The notes: generated by a model from the sequence alone, not told the origin. A DNA stretch of 64,000 nt from an uncultured Caulobacterales bacterium (GCA_903862425.1 CAIOYC010000008.1:62001-126000), one strand, 5' to 3'. Positions 28,561-37,828 are shown, counted from the first letter of the stretch. Numbers and translations are program-made.

Positions 28561-28636
28561 AGGAGTGTAGCTCAGCTGGTAGAGCATCGGTCTCCAAAAC
28601 CGAGGGCCGGGGGTTCGAGTCCCTCCACTCCTGCCA
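28561..28636 (+). tRNA. tRNA-Trp (anticodon CCA)
   Basis: A 76-nt cloverleaf with encoded CCA. Acceptor AGGAGTG/CACTCCT pairs perfectly; anticodon stem CGGTC... CCG with anticodon CCA; T loop TTCGAGT. Its place before secE matches the conserved trnW-secE-nusG order. Confidence 0.96.
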
Positions 28637-28733
28637 TCCTATCCACCCCGCGTCGTACTGTCGGGGCGCCTGACGCGGGCGCTTTTCAGCCCCATATCCG
28701 GACGATCCGGAACGAGAGGAACGATCGGCCCCC

Positions 28734-29048
28734 ATGGCCAGGCAAGGTGTAAAGACCCCGAACAGAGGCGGCCCCGCGCCCATGCGCCCGACCGGCTCCA
28801 CCAATACGCCCGTGGCCAAGGTCACGCCGGCCGAGCCCAAGGTGAAGCGCCCGCCGTTCAACCCGGTCAAGTTCTTCACCGAGGTGCGCCTGGAGGCGCG
28901 CCGGATCACCTGGACCTCGTGGCGCGAGACCTGGATCACCTCCGTCATGGTGTTCATCATGGTCGCCATCACCGGCATCTTCTTCCTGGCCGTCGATCAG
29001 GCGCTGGGCAACGGCATGCAGTTCCTGTTCAAGCTGGCCGCCAGCTAA
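28734..29048 (+). CDS. secE: Preprotein translocase subunit SecE
   Basis: Stabilising subunit of SecYEG. The 104-aa form has a basic, Pro-rich N-terminal extension of about 40 residues and the conserved single-span core: FFTEVRLEARRITWTSWRET, then the membrane helix VMVFIMVAITGIFFLAVDQ. Start ATG 28734; an internal ATG 16 codons on is also possible. nusG follows after 15 nt. Confidence 0.94.
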   Translation: MARQGVKTPNRGGPAPMRPTGSTNTPVAKVTPAEPKVKRPPFNPVKFFTEVRLEARRITWTSWRETWITSVMVFIMVAITGIFFLAVDQALGNGMQFLFKLAAS

Positions 29049-29063
29049 AAGACCCCAAAGATC

Positions 29064-29630
29064 ATGACCGATATCCAACCGACCAAGTCCAATCCGAACC
29101 ACAAGTGGTACATCGTCCACGCCTACTCGAACTTCGAGAAGAAGGTGGCCGAGAGCATCCGCGACCAGGCCAAGCAGCACGGGCTGGAGGACAGCTTTTC
29201 CGAAATCCTGGTGCCGACCGAGGACGTGGTGGAGATCCGCCGCGGCCGTAAGGTGAACGCCGAGCGCAAGTTCTTCCCCGGCTATGTGCTGGTGAAGATG
29301 GACCTCTCGGACGAGGCCTATCACCTGATCAAGAACACGCCGAAAGTGACCGGCTTCCTCGGCTCGGGCTCCAAGCCCATGCCGGTGTCCGAAAAGGAAG
29401 TGCAGCGCATCGTCGGCGCCATCGAAGAGGGTGTCGAGCGTCCCAAGACCACCATTACCTTCGATATCGGCGAGCAGGTGCGCGTCACCGACGGTCCGTT
29501 CGCCAGCTTCACCGGTTCTGTGGAGCGCGTCGACGAGGATCGCCAGCGCCTCTACGTCACCGTCTCCATCTTCGGCCGCGCCACGCCTGTGGAGCTGGAA
29601 TACAATCAGGTCGAAAAGGGCGGCGGCTAA
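29064..29630 (+). CDS. nusG: Transcription termination/antitermination factor NusG
   Basis: A 188-aa protein with the NGN domain (KWYIVHAYSNFEKKVAESIR, EILVPTEDVVEIRRGRK, KFFPGYVLVKM) and the C-terminal KOW domain (FDIGEQVRVTDGPFASFTGS). Couples RNA polymerase to Rho and ribosomes. In most genomes it is followed directly by rplK; here an inverted toxin-antitoxin pair intervenes. Confidence 0.97.
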   Translation: MTDIQPTKSNPNHKWYIVHAYSNFEKKVAESIRDQAKQHGLEDSFSEILVPTEDVVEIRRGRKVNAERKFFPGYVLVKMDLSDEAYHLIKNTPKVTGFLGSGSKPMPVSEKEVQRIVGAIEEGVERPKTTITFDIGEQVRVTDGPFASFTGSVERVDEDRQRLYVTVSIFGRATPVELEYNQVEKGGG

Positions 29631-29636
29631 GGCCGT

Positions 29637-29972
29637 TCAAAGACCGATCAGCGCTTTGATCTTGGCTCTGGCCTCGGACAGGACGGTCGTGGATACCGCA
29701 CCTTTCCGCTCTGCCCGACGGGCGCGCCAATCTAGGCTCTTCACCTGGTCGGCCAGTATGGCGCTCGGCGGATTCGTGCTGACCACTACTTCGAAGGGGT
29801 AGTTCTTGAGCCGCGAAGTCATCGGACAACAGATCATCATTCCGCGCGCGCCGTTGTAGCCGGCGGGCGACAGCACGAGGGCGGGCCGATGGCCGGCCTG
29901 TTCGTGACCCGCCTGCGGATCGAACTGGAGCCAGACGATGTCCCCCGCTTCGGGAACGTAGCCCTTTGTCAC
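29637..29972 (-). CDS. mazF: MazF/PemK-type endoribonuclease toxin
   Basis: mRNA interferase of a type II toxin-antitoxin system, 111 aa. The PemK/MazF core is complete: GDIVWLQFDPQAGHEQAGHR, then PALVLSPAGYNG, CCPMTSRLKNYPFEV (catalytic Thr-Ser) and a C-terminal helix. Its start overlaps the mazE stop by 4 nt (ATGA), and it ends only 6 nt after the nusG stop on the opposite strand. Confidence 0.93.
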   Translation of the reverse strand: MTKGYVPEAGDIVWLQFDPQAGHEQAGHRPALVLSPAGYNGARGMMICCPMTSRLKNYPFEVVVSTNPPSAILADQVKSLDWRARRAERKGAVSTTVLSEARAKIKALIGL

Positions 29973-30211
29973 CAGGCTTCACCGCCTACTGGTGGGCCGA
30001 ATTCGACCTTCTCATGGAAAGTGTCGGGCGTCATTCGGGCGAGCAGGTCGTCGAGCTTGTATTCAGCGATTTCGACAGGCTGGATGATGATCCGCCCGTC
30101 TTCCTCCCGCACATCGACGGCCTGGTCCACCCGCAGCGACGCGGCAGCCATGATGGACGCGGGGATGCGTATCGAGGCGCTGTTTCCCCACTTCTTCACC
30201 TGTACCCGCAT
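29969..30211 (-). CDS. mazE: MazE-type antitoxin (AbrB/SpoVT swapped-hairpin)
   Basis: An 80-aa antitoxin beginning MRVQVKKWGNSASIRIPASI, the AbrB-like DNA-binding domain, followed by an acidic, flexible C-terminal part (YKLDDLLARMTPDTFHEKVE) for toxin binding. The start at 30211 is supported by GGGAG six bases upstream; the longer open frame overlaps the rplK leader in antisense and is rejected. A promoter would lie within 30215-30270 (TCGACA... CTATCC on the minus strand). Autorepression is expected for this family. Confidence 0.9.
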   Translation of the reverse strand: MRVQVKKWGNSASIRIPASIMAAASLRVDQAVDVREEDGRIIIQPVEIAEYKLDDLLARMTPDTFHEKVEFGPPVGGEAW

Positions 30212-30357
30212 GTCGGTCTCCCACGCATCCGCACTAAAGGATAGCGGTTCGTCGCTACAATGTCGATACATTCGGATGCGCGCTTGAGGTCCCCGCCGCT
30301 TCCTGCTACACGCGCGCCTCCTCGATCTCGGCCTCTGGCTCCGGTTGAGGCTCAAAT

Positions 30358-30384
30358 CCGTGGGAGGGGCTGCCCGCACCACGG
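30358..30384 (+). promoter_or_regulatory. Candidate L1-binding leader element of rplK-rplA
   Basis: In the leader of rplK, CCGTGG (30358-30363) pairs with CCACGG (30379-30384); inside, GGG (30366-30368) pairs with CCC (30373-30375), leaving the purine bulge GA next to GGG. Stem, asymmetric loop and the GTGGGAGG sequence fit the 23S rRNA mimic by which L1 represses its own operon. The element is 97 nt before the start codon. Confidence 0.55.
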
Positions 30385-30480
30385 CCACAGGGACGCGATC
30401 GTCGGAGGCGAAGCCGAAGACGTGAATCGCGAGCCCAACAGATGGCGAGCTCAAACCTCGTCGCTTATTGGAGACAGCCA

Positions 30481-30912
30481 ATGGCCAAGAAGATCTTGGG
30501 CTATATCAAACTGCAGGTGAAGGCCGGCTCCGCCACGCCTTCGCCGCCCATCGGGCCGGCGCTGGGTCAGCGCGGCGTGAACATCATGGGCTTCTGCAAG
30601 GAGTTCAACGCCCGGACCGAGAACGTGGAGAAGGGCACCCCGCTTCCCACCGTGATCACCGTCTACCAGGACAAGTCGTTCACCTTCATCACCAAGACGC
30701 CGCCGGCGACCCACTTCATCAAGCAGGCGCTGAGCCTGAAGTCCGGCTCCACAAAGCCGGGCCGCGACATCGTCGGTTCGATCAGCCGCACCCAGCTGCG
30801 CGAGATCGCCGAGAAGAAGATGAAGGATCTGAACGCGAACGACATCGAACAGGCCGCCAAGATCATCGAGGGCTCCGCGCGCTCGATGGGTCTTCGCGTG
30901 ACGGAGGCTTAA
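30481..30912 (+). CDS. rplK: 50S ribosomal protein L11
   Basis: Part of the GTPase-associated centre and needed for the RelA response. The 143-aa product starts [40 protein letters not shown] and the C-terminal RNA-binding part ([20 protein letters not shown]) are standard. GGAGA before the ATG at 30481 fixes the start. rplA follows after 3 nt. Confidence 0.97.
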   Translation: MAKKILGYIKLQVKAGSATPSPPIGPALGQRGVNIMGFCKEFNARTENVEKGTPLPTVITVYQDKSFTFITKTPPATHFIKQALSLKSGSTKPGRDIVGSISRTQLREIAEKKMKDLNANDIEQAAKIIEGSARSMGLRVTEA

Positions 30913-30915
30913 ATC

Positions 30916-31608
30916 ATGGCCAAGCAACCCAAGCGCATCCAGGCCTGGACCGGCGACCGCGACGCGGTGCTGCCCCTCGACGCCGCCATCAAGGCCGTCA
31001 AGGACAACGCCAAGGCCAAGTTCGACGAGACCGTCGAGATCGCCGTGAACCTCGGCGTCGATCCCCGTCACGCCGACCAGCAGGTCCGCGGCGTGGTCAA
31101 CCTGCCGTCGGGTACGGGCCGTGACGTCCGCGTCGCCGTCTTTGCCCGTGGCGCGGCCGCCGAAGCCGCCACCGCGGCGGGCGCCGAAGTGGTGGGCGCC
31201 GAAGACCTCGCCGAGCGTATCCAGGGCGGGTTCATGGATTTTGATCGCGTCATCGCGTCTCCGGACATGATGGCCGTGGTTGGTCGCCTCGGTAAGGTGC
31301 TGGGCCCGCGCGGCCTGATGCCGAACCCCAAGGTCGGCACCGTGACCCCGAACGTGGCTCAGGCCGTGAAGGACGCCAAGGGCGGCGCCATCGAGTTCCG
31401 CGTCGAGAAGGCGGGCGTGATCCATGCCGGCATCGGCAAGGCCTCGTTCACCGAAGACGCGCTGCTCGCCAATGTGCGCGCGCTCATCGAAGCGCTGAAC
31501 CGCTCGCGTCCCTCGGGCGCCAAGGGCACCTATGTGAAGAAGGTCTCGCTGTCTTCGACCATGGGTCCCGGCGTCAAGGTCGATACCGCCACCGTCGGCC
31601 CCGTCTAG
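30916..31608 (+). CDS. rplA: 50S ribosomal protein L1
   Basis: L1 stalk protein of 230 aa and translational repressor of the L11 operon. Motifs include [52 protein letters not shown] and the C-terminal [21 protein letters not shown] strong terminator ends the operon; rplJ-rplL do not follow in this window. Confidence 0.97.
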   Translation: MAKQPKRIQAWTGDRDAVLPLDAAIKAVKDNAKAKFDETVEIAVNLGVDPRHADQQVRGVVNLPSGTGRDVRVAVFARGAAAEAATAAGAEVVGAEDLAERIQGGFMDFDRVIASPDMMAVVGRLGKVLGPRGLMPNPKVGTVTPNVAQAVKDAKGGAIEFRVEKAGVIHAGIGKASFTEDALLANVRALIEALNRSRPSGAKGTYVKKVSLSSTMGPGVKVDTATVGPV

Positions 31609-31632
31609 GCGGCTTACACCGGACTGAAGTTG

Positions 31633-31666
31633 AGGGCGGGTCGGAAACGGCCCGCCCTTTTTCTTT
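31633..31666 (+). terminator. Rho-independent terminator after rplA
   Basis: An 11-bp stem (31633-31643 with 31648-31658, one G-T pair, GAAA loop) followed by a T-rich tract. Confidence 0.9.
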
Positions 31667-31668
31667 GT

Positions 31669-32757
31669 CTAGCGCCGGCCCTTGGGCTTGCCGCCACGCT
31701 CGCCCACCAGGGCGAGGTTGCGCCGACGGACGCGCTCGCCCTCCTCGTCATAGAGGAAGGGGACGAAGGCGAACCGCTCGCTTCGGCTCACCGGCGTCAC
31801 CTCGTGCAGCAGCGAGCAGCAGAAGGTTGTCGCGCCTCCCGTGGGCGGCGCATAGGTGCGGCGACCGAACTCGGGGAAGCGCAGTTCGCCGCCCTCATAC
31901 TCGCCGGCGTTCAGGTTGATCGTCACGGCGAACTTGCGATGGGCTGTGCCGGCGGTGGCGTCGTCGCGGTGGGCGGCGAAAAAGCCCTGGTCGTCCTCGC
32001 CATAGCGGCAGATCAGAAAGCGCTCGATCTTGGTCGGCTGCCAGTTGAAGGCGCGCCTCACCGAGGGGAACAGCCGGCGCTCAAGCCGGTCGGTGATGGT
32101 TTTTACGAGTCCGGTATCCTCGATGGTCACATCGTGCCGGCGCTTGAAGCGCTCGTTGACCACATTGACCGTTCGCCCATCCACCGTGGCGGCGAAGCCG
32201 GACACCTCCGGTTCCCGCGCCCTGAAATAAGCGATCAGATCGGTGCAGAGGCCGGGCTCGAAGACGCGCGGCAGCGTAAGGATCGGGGCATGCGGCGACT
32301 GGTCGAGGGGCGGTTCCGCCGCAAGCTCCTGCGCCAGGCGGTTCAGCACGGCGGGGGTATTCTCGATCGGCTCAGCCATGACTACGCGAAAGCCGCGATC
32401 GATCAGCAGGATCGAGGGATCGGGTCCGAAGCGCGGCGCGACCTCCGCGCCGAAATCCCAGAAATAGCGCCGCCCTATGGCGGCATTGGCGAGCCCGCGC
32501 TGGAAGCGGTCTGCCGGATCTGTGGAGAGACCGTAGAAGGCGGCGTCTGCGTCGTTGAACAGCTCAGCGCGCGCCGTCACCGCGTCGTGCGCCGCCTTTA
32601 CGCCGGGCCGATCCATACTGTGGAAGGGCATGAGCACGATCCAGCGCCCCGCCGCCACATCGATGGAATAGCGGGCGATGCCGTCGGTCTCGGCGGCGAA
32701 GAAGGGCAGGCTTTCGCCGAATCCCGGGGGAGCGGGACGCGGGGAGGGTGATGGCAT
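31669..32757 (-). CDS. Peroxiredoxin-like domain fused to 2OG-Fe(II) oxygenase
   Basis: A 362-aa fusion. Residues 10-150 look like an AhpC/TSA-type thioredoxin fold (PGFGESLPFFAAETDG..., FYGLSTDPADRF, ILLIDRGFRVV) but contain no cysteine at all; the first Cys is residue 171. Residues 160-340 are a prolyl-4-hydroxylase-like oxygenase with iron ligands His263-x-Asp265 (AAHRDD) and His318 (LLHEV) and the 2OG-binding Arg326. It probably hydroxylates a protein or metabolite; substrate unknown. It is transcribed toward rplA and shares its terminator region. Confidence 0.82.
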   Translation of the reverse strand: MPSPSPRPAPPGFGESLPFFAAETDGIARYSIDVAAGRWIVLMPFHSMDRPGVKAAHDAVTARAELFNDADAAFYGLSTDPADRFQRGLANAAIGRRYFWDFGAEVAPRFGPDPSILLIDRGFRVVMAEPIENTPAVLNRLAQELAAEPPLDQSPHAPILTLPRVFEPGLCTDLIAYFRAREPEVSGFAATVDGRTVNVVNERFKRRHDVTIEDTGLVKTITDRLERRLFPSVRRAFNWQPTKIERFLICRYGEDDQGFFAAHRDDATAGTAHRKFAVTINLNAGEYEGGELRFPEFGRRTYAPPTGGATTFCCSLLHEVTPVSRSERFAFVPFLYDEEGERVRRRNLALVGERGGKPKGRR

Positions 32758-32823
32758 GGGGACCTCCGACAGTCCCCGGATAGAAGCGTTGCTTTGCGGA
32801 CGGATGTCCGAGCTTGGCCGAAA

Positions 32824-33900
32824 TTATGGCTCCCAGCGGCGGGTCAGATTGCCCTTCCAGAAGTCCCAGTAGTCGCGCAGCAGGTCGGGGACCACCCACA
32901 GGCCGTGGCGGTAGGGCTTGTCCACGCCGATGGGCAGGCTGGGGTCGGCGCGGCCATAGCCTTCCGCGCCGTAGAAGGTGCCGAACAGATGGTCCCACAC
33001 CGGGGCGATGGCGAAATGGCCCGTGGGACGGCTCATGTCGAGCTTGTGGTGCAGGCGGTGATGGTTGGGCGACTGGATCATCCAGCGGCCGAACAGGCCC
33101 CAGTCCGAGTCGATGCGCGAGTGAATCAACAGGCCGATGGTCGAGACCAGCACGTTCACATAGATCATCACCGCCGGGTCCGCGCCGAGTATGGCCAAGG
33201 GAATGTTGATCACAAAGGGGATCAGGATCGCCGCCGGATGCTGGCGCTCTGAGGTCACCACGCAGAACTCCTGCGCGGAGTGGTGATAGCGGTGCAGCGG
33301 CCAGAAGTAGCGCCAGTGGTAGATCCGGTGCGCCCAGTAGTCGAAGAAGGTGTAGACGAAGAAGTAGAGCGGCAGCTGCACCACGAGGGGCAGGCCCGCG
33401 GGGTCGATCCACAGGCCCGTCGCCTGCTTCAGGGCGTGACGCACCAGATCGGCTGAGATCAGCGAGGCGCCGAGCAGCATGAGCTTGCCGATCACGTCCA
33501 GAACGCGGCCCTGGCCGAGGATCAGGATGGCCAGATCGCTGTGCATCGACGGCGAGCGCTGGAACAGCAGCCGGCGGATCGAGGACTCCTCCCAGCCCAC
33601 CGTGACCCACTCCACCCACAAGGCGAAGGGCAGGATGGCGAAGATCAGCATGGCGTTGGACAGGATCTTGGCATGCACATTGGCCAGATGTATCGCGTGA
33701 GCGCCGAGCTTCAGGCTGAGCTCGTCGGGCAGGAAGCGGACCAGCGCCCACCAGGCCGCCGTCAGGGCGGCGGCGTAGGCGATCAGCGCCGCCACCAGCA
33801 GAATGCGGCCGAAGGTGACGAGCGGACGACGAGGCTTTGACGGCGGCCGGCGGTCCGGGCCGTCAACAGAGGTCGCCGTCATCGCCGGAGATTGCGCCAT
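32824..33900 (-). CDS. Sterol desaturase / fatty acid hydroxylase family protein
   Basis: Membrane di-iron hydroxylase of about 358 aa. The histidine clusters that bind iron are present in order: HRIYH, HRYHH, and later HHRLHH in PNHHRLHHKLDMSRPTGH. Several long hydrophobic helices precede and separate them. The start at 33900 (MAQSPAMTAT) is a choice; the frame is open to 33993 and no clear ribosome site decides. Such enzymes hydroxylate lipids, carotenoids or hopanoid-like substrates; no pathway neighbour helps. Confidence 0.85.
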   Translation of the reverse strand: MAQSPAMTATSVDGPDRRPPSKPRRPLVTFGRILLVAALIAYAAALTAAWWALVRFLPDELSLKLGAHAIHLANVHAKILSNAMLIFAILPFALWVEWVTVGWEESSIRRLLFQRSPSMHSDLAILILGQGRVLDVIGKLMLLGASLISADLVRHALKQATGLWIDPAGLPLVVQLPLYFFVYTFFDYWAHRIYHWRYFWPLHRYHHSAQEFCVVTSERQHPAAILIPFVINIPLAILGADPAVMIYVNVLVSTIGLLIHSRIDSDWGLFGRWMIQSPNHHRLHHKLDMSRPTGHFAIAPVWDHLFGTFYGAEGYGRADPSLPIGVDKPYRHGLWVVPDLLRDYWDFWKGNLTRRWEP

Positions 33901-34025
33901 GAGAGCCTGAGCTACGCTGCCTGAGATGAGCGCATCATGGACGATGGCGGTTAACATCCGGCTTGCGCGCGACGTTCGCCTCATCCCGAGCAATCACAAA
34001 GGGGAGCAAAAGGGGCCTGCAACCC

Positions 34026-34469
34026 TTAGCTCAGGAACTGTTTGAAGCCCACATGGGTGGCTTTGAAGCCTTGGCGCTCCCAGAAGCGCTGGGCGGCCTC
34101 TCGGCTCTGATCGGTGGTGATCTCGGCGAAGGTGCAGCCGGCCTCCCGCGCAAGTCGCAGACCTTCCGCCACCAGAGCCGCGCCGATGCCCTTGCGGCGC
34201 TCTCCGCCCACCACGCGCAGGCTCTCGAACTGCACCCGCCGGGCGCCGCGTCGCGCGAGGCCGGGCAGGATCGAGACCTGCATGCAGCCGATCACCGCGC
34301 CGTCTTCCTCGGCGACGAGGAAGCGGGTGGTCGGGTCTGCGTCGATGGCCTTCAGCGCCTGCGCATAGGCCGGATCGCCGAGCCGCTCGCGCTGCGCGCC
34401 CAGAGGATCGTCGGCCAGCAGGGCGACGATGTACGGAATGTCTTCGAGCAGGGCGTCGCGAAAGATCAT
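34026..34469 (-). CDS. GNAT family N-acetyltransferase
   Basis: A 147-aa single-domain acetyltransferase. The acetyl-CoA loop is RRKGIGAALVAEGL (Q/RxxGxG/A), preceded by the strand FESLRVVGGE and followed by CTFAEITTDQSREAAQRFWE and FKATHVGF. Substrate unknown. Confidence 0.88.
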   Translation of the reverse strand: MIFRDALLEDIPYIVALLADDPLGAQRERLGDPAYAQALKAIDADPTTRFLVAEEDGAVIGCMQVSILPGLARRGARRVQFESLRVVGGERRKGIGAALVAEGLRLAREAGCTFAEITTDQSREAAQRFWERQGFKATHVGFKQFLS

Positions 34470-34553
34470 GGCCGAAGGCTAGCACCGCGCGGGCGGCAAG
34501 GTCACCCCACGGTGCGTTCCACGACGCGCCGTAGATCTGCCAGAATGATTTAG

Positions 34554-35699
34554 CTAGGCCGCCATCGCCTCCAGCGCGCGATTTCCGGCGGCGGCGCCCT
34601 TACGGCGGCGCTTGATCCAGCGTTGGGTGGGCATGTCGACGCCGTAGTGGAAGGCGACGGCGAAGGCCACGGCGATGGCGGGCGTGATGGCCCACAGCGC
34701 CCAGACCAGGCCCGGTCCGGCATGAAGCTTCTTTTCGATCAGGTGGATCAGGCCGAACAGCACGATCCGGACCGGTTCGTTGGTGATGAACAGGGAGAAG
34801 GAGATGACCGCGCCCTTTTCAAGGGCGTGCGACGGCTTCTTCACCGGCCATGCGCCGGCTCCGATCACCATGGCGGCGATGGCCAGGATCGACAGGAAGT
34901 CGTAGCGGCCGACGCACTGCAGCGCGATCAGCGTGACCAGTCCCGAAACGCCGAGGCTGCGGGCGATCCACGGCTTGATGAACACGCTCTCGGAGAAGCG
35001 CGCCAGCATGATGCCGGCGATGAACAGGGGCAGCGCCCTAAGCGCCCCGATGTCCTGCGGAATCTCGAACACCGGCCGGTGCAGGATCAGGTTGGAGGCC
35101 ACATCGCCCACCGTCAGGACGGCGAAACCGGCCATGAGCGCGGTCCAGGGCGACTTGATGCGGCCAAAGGCGCGCCACAGGAAAGGGAAGGCCGCGTAGC
35201 AGACCAGAAGGGCGGAGAGCGACCAGGACGGGTCGTTCCACCCGCGTCCGCCCGGCACGCCGATGGAGGTGAGCAGCAGCACCTGCGACGGCAACTGGCT
35301 CCAATCGAAGAATTCCATGTGGGCCGGCGTGAATCCGACCGCGCCGCACGCCAGCACGAAGGCGACCAGCCCGGCCAGCATGATCAGGTGGGCCGGGACC
35401 ACGCGGGTCGCCCGGCGCTGGAAGAAGCCGAGGTTAGACATCTTCGCATTGGCCACCCGGTCGCCATAGATGCGCCCGAGCACATAGCCGGACACCACCA
35501 GGAAGAAGTCGGTGGCGAGATAGCCGCGGCCCCAGATGGGATGCACCTTGGCCAGCTCGACCGGGGCCTCGAACGAATAGTGATAAAGCACCATGCAGAA
35601 GGCGGCCATGAAGCGCAGGGCGTCGAGCGGTCCACCCCTTGTCAAAGGCAGGGGGGTCGGGGACGGCGTTTGTGGCGCGGATGTGTCGATCTGGGTCAT
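34554..35699 (-). CDS. Acyltransferase 3 family membrane protein
   Basis: Membrane O-acyltransferase of the type that modifies cell-surface sugars, 381 aa. It begins the fold with LDALRFMAAFCMVLYHYSF (catalytic His in YHY), followed by DFFLVVSGYVLG with the conserved Arg in FFQRRATRVVPAH, and about ten hydrophobic helices. The start at 35699 is supported by GAGG six bases upstream. Stands alone, so the acceptor is unknown. Confidence 0.88.
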   Translation of the reverse strand: MTQIDTSAPQTPSPTPLPLTRGGPLDALRFMAAFCMVLYHYSFEAPVELAKVHPIWGRGYLATDFFLVVSGYVLGRIYGDRVANAKMSNLGFFQRRATRVVPAHLIMLAGLVAFVLACGAVGFTPAHMEFFDWSQLPSQVLLLTSIGVPGGRGWNDPSWSLSALLVCYAAFPFLWRAFGRIKSPWTALMAGFAVLTVGDVASNLILHRPVFEIPQDIGALRALPLFIAGIMLARFSESVFIKPWIARSLGVSGLVTLIALQCVGRYDFLSILAIAAMVIGAGAWPVKKPSHALEKGAVISFSLFITNEPVRIVLFGLIHLIEKKLHAGPGLVWALWAITPAIAVAFAVAFHYGVDMPTQRWIKRRRKGAAAGNRALEAMAA

Positions 35700-35843
35700 G
35701 GCGGCCTCTTCGCTCGGCGGGCGAACCCGCGTCTGCAAGCCGCACGCCTAGCACGCGAATACTGTGCGGCCGGTTAAGGCGGCGACGACCTGCCACAGGC
35801 GTATGCCCTTGCGGGTAACCGGAACTGGCGCATCTTGCGCGCC

Positions 35844-36701
35844 ATGTGGGGGAGCATCCATCGCCGGGGCCTGTTGGCCGCCGTGGCGGCTACGGTCGCC
35901 GCGCCTGCCCTCATCACGCCGGCATGGGCGCGGGCGCCGGGCGTGATCGTCCGCGGCCGCGACGGGGCGGTGGTGGACTATTACGAGCGCCTGCGTGGAC
36001 GTATCGGCGATGCGGGGGGCGGACGCTTCCTGCCCGAGGCCGAAGACGCCCTGCTCGGCGAACACAACCAGTTCCGCGCCGACCAGCGCCTGGGGGGACT
36101 GCAGCGCCACGTCGCCCTGAACGCGGCCGCCCGCGCCCACGCCGCCGATATGATAGAGCGCGACTACTTCGCCCACGAGGCGCCGGAGGGTTATTCCTCG
36201 GTGCAGCGGGTCGGCTTGCTGGCTCGCAGTTTCGTCGGTCTGGCGGGAGAGAACATCGTCGAGATTCGCGGCGGTCCGCCCGCCAGCGCCGCCGAGCTCG
36301 CCGGCCTGTGGCGTGACAGCCCCGGCCACCGCGCCAACATGCTCCGCTCGAGCTATAGCCACATCGGCTTCGGCGTGGTGCGCAAGGGCGACCGTACCGT
36401 GGCCGCCGCCGCTTTCGGCGAAGCCTATGCCGAACTGCCTGCGCCCGTGGCCTTCCGCATCGGCGGCCTTGCGGGCATCGGCCAGACGCTGGGCGGAAAC
36501 GGGGCGCAGGGTTCGCCCGTACGCGGATTCGCCCTCGATCCGGTGGAGGGTGGCCGCCAGCTCGGCCCCTTCTGGCTCGACGACCCGGTGCCGCAAATCG
36601 CCATGGCCGGCGCCTATTCGATCAAGCCCTACCTCGCCGACGCCAGCGAGCATGGCCGCTTCATCATCGTCGACGGCCCGATCATCGAAGCCGAGGGCTA
36701 G
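35844..36701 (+). CDS. Exported CAP-domain (SCP/PR1) protein, likely Tat substrate
   Basis: A 285-aa protein with an RR-containing signal (SIHRRGLLAAVAATVAAPAL) that suggests Tat export. The CAP domain follows: HNQFRADQRLGGLQRHVALN, ARAHAADMIERDYFAH, GENIVEIR and LWRDSPGHRANMLRSSYSHI; the His and Glu of the CAP cavity are present. The C-terminal 85 residues are unassigned. Start ATG 35844 rather than the TTG three codons earlier. Confidence 0.86.
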   Translation: MWGSIHRRGLLAAVAATVAAPALITPAWARAPGVIVRGRDGAVVDYYERLRGRIGDAGGGRFLPEAEDALLGEHNQFRADQRLGGLQRHVALNAAARAHAADMIERDYFAHEAPEGYSSVQRVGLLARSFVGLAGENIVEIRGGPPASAAELAGLWRDSPGHRANMLRSSYSHIGFGVVRKGDRTVAAAAFGEAYAELPAPVAFRIGGLAGIGQTLGGNGAQGSPVRGFALDPVEGGRQLGPFWLDDPVPQIAMAGAYSIKPYLADASEHGRFIIVDGPIIEAEG

Positions 36702-36754
36702 TCTTCATCCGGACCTGGCTTGAGGGGGATGAGGCGAACTTGAACGTGAGCGCG

Positions 36755-37828
36755 TTACCGCCCCGTCTGGCCCCGGTGCCTTAGCTTGGCGTCCGCCAGG
36801 ACACAGGCGAGCATGGCTTCGGCGACGGGCGCGGCGCGGATGCCGACGCAGGGGTCATGGCGGCCGATGGTGCGCACGTCCACCTCCGCGCCGGTCCGGT
36901 CCACCGAGCGGCGCGAAGATAGGATCGAGGAGGTCGGCTTCAGCGCCATGCGCGCCACGACCGGCTGGCCGGTGGATATCCCGCCGAGCACGCCGCCCGC
37001 ATGGTTGGAGAGGAAGGTGGGGCCATCATTACCCGCCCGCAGCTCGTCGGCATTGGCCTCGCCGGTGAGGGTTGCAGCCTCGAACCCGGCGCCGATCTCC
37101 ACGCCCTTGACCGCATTGATCGACATCAGGGCGGCGGCGATCTCTGCGTCGAGCTTGCCATAGATGGGCGCGCCCCAGCCGGCCGGCACGCCCTCGGCGA
37201 CCGCCTCCACCACCGCGCCGACGGAGGAGCCGGCCTTGCGCACACCATCGAGATAGGCCTCCCATTGCGCCGCCATGACGGGGTCGGGGCACCAGAAGGG
37301 GTTGTTCTCGGTCTCGTCCCAATCGAACCGCGCACGGTCGATCCGGTGCGGTCCGATCTGCACCAGGCAGGCGCGGATCAGGATATGCTCGCCCAGCACC
37401 TTCCTCGCCACCCCGCCTGCCGCCACCCGCGCCGCCGTCTCGCGGGCGGACGAGCGGCCGCCGCCGCGATAGTCGCGCACGCCGTATTTGGCTTCGTAGG
37501 TGTAGTCGGCGTGACCCGGCCGATACTGGTTGGCGATCTCGCCATAGTCCTTGGATCGCTGATCCACATTCTCGATCATCAGCGAGATCGGCGTGCCAGT
37601 GGTGACGCCCTCGAACATCCCGGACAGGATCTTCACTTCGTCCGGCTCGCGGCGCTGGGTGACGAAGCGCGAGCTGCCGGGCTTGCGCCGGTCCAGCCAG
37701 TGCTGCAGTTCCGCCGCACTCAGGGCGAGGCCCGGCGGGCAGCCGTCCACCACACAGCCGAGCGCCGGCCCATGGCTCTCGCCCCAGGTTGTCACGCGAA
37801 ACAGGTGGCCGAAGGTGTTGTGCGACAT
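36755..37828 (-). CDS. aroC: Chorismate synthase
   Basis: Last step of the shikimate pathway, FMN-dependent. The 357-aa protein has the three signatures: [19 protein letters not shown] near the N-terminus, [20 protein letters not shown] in the middle and [20 protein letters not shown] near the end. It is divergent from pdxH with about 90 nt between starts. Confidence 0.97.
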   Translation of the reverse strand: MSHNTFGHLFRVTTWGESHGPALGCVVDGCPPGLALSAAELQHWLDRRKPGSSRFVTQRREPDEVKILSGMFEGVTTGTPISLMIENVDQRSKDYGEIANQYRPGHADYTYEAKYGVRDYRGGGRSSARETAARVAAGGVARKVLGEHILIRACLVQIGPHRIDRARFDWDETENNPFWCPDPVMAAQWEAYLDGVRKAGSSVGAVVEAVAEGVPAGWGAPIYGKLDAEIAAALMSINAVKGVEIGAGFEAATLTGEANADELRAGNDGPTFLSNHAGGVLGGISTGQPVVARMALKPTSSILSSRRSVDRTGAEVDVRTIGRHDPCVGIRAAPVAEAMLACVLADAKLRHRGQTGR

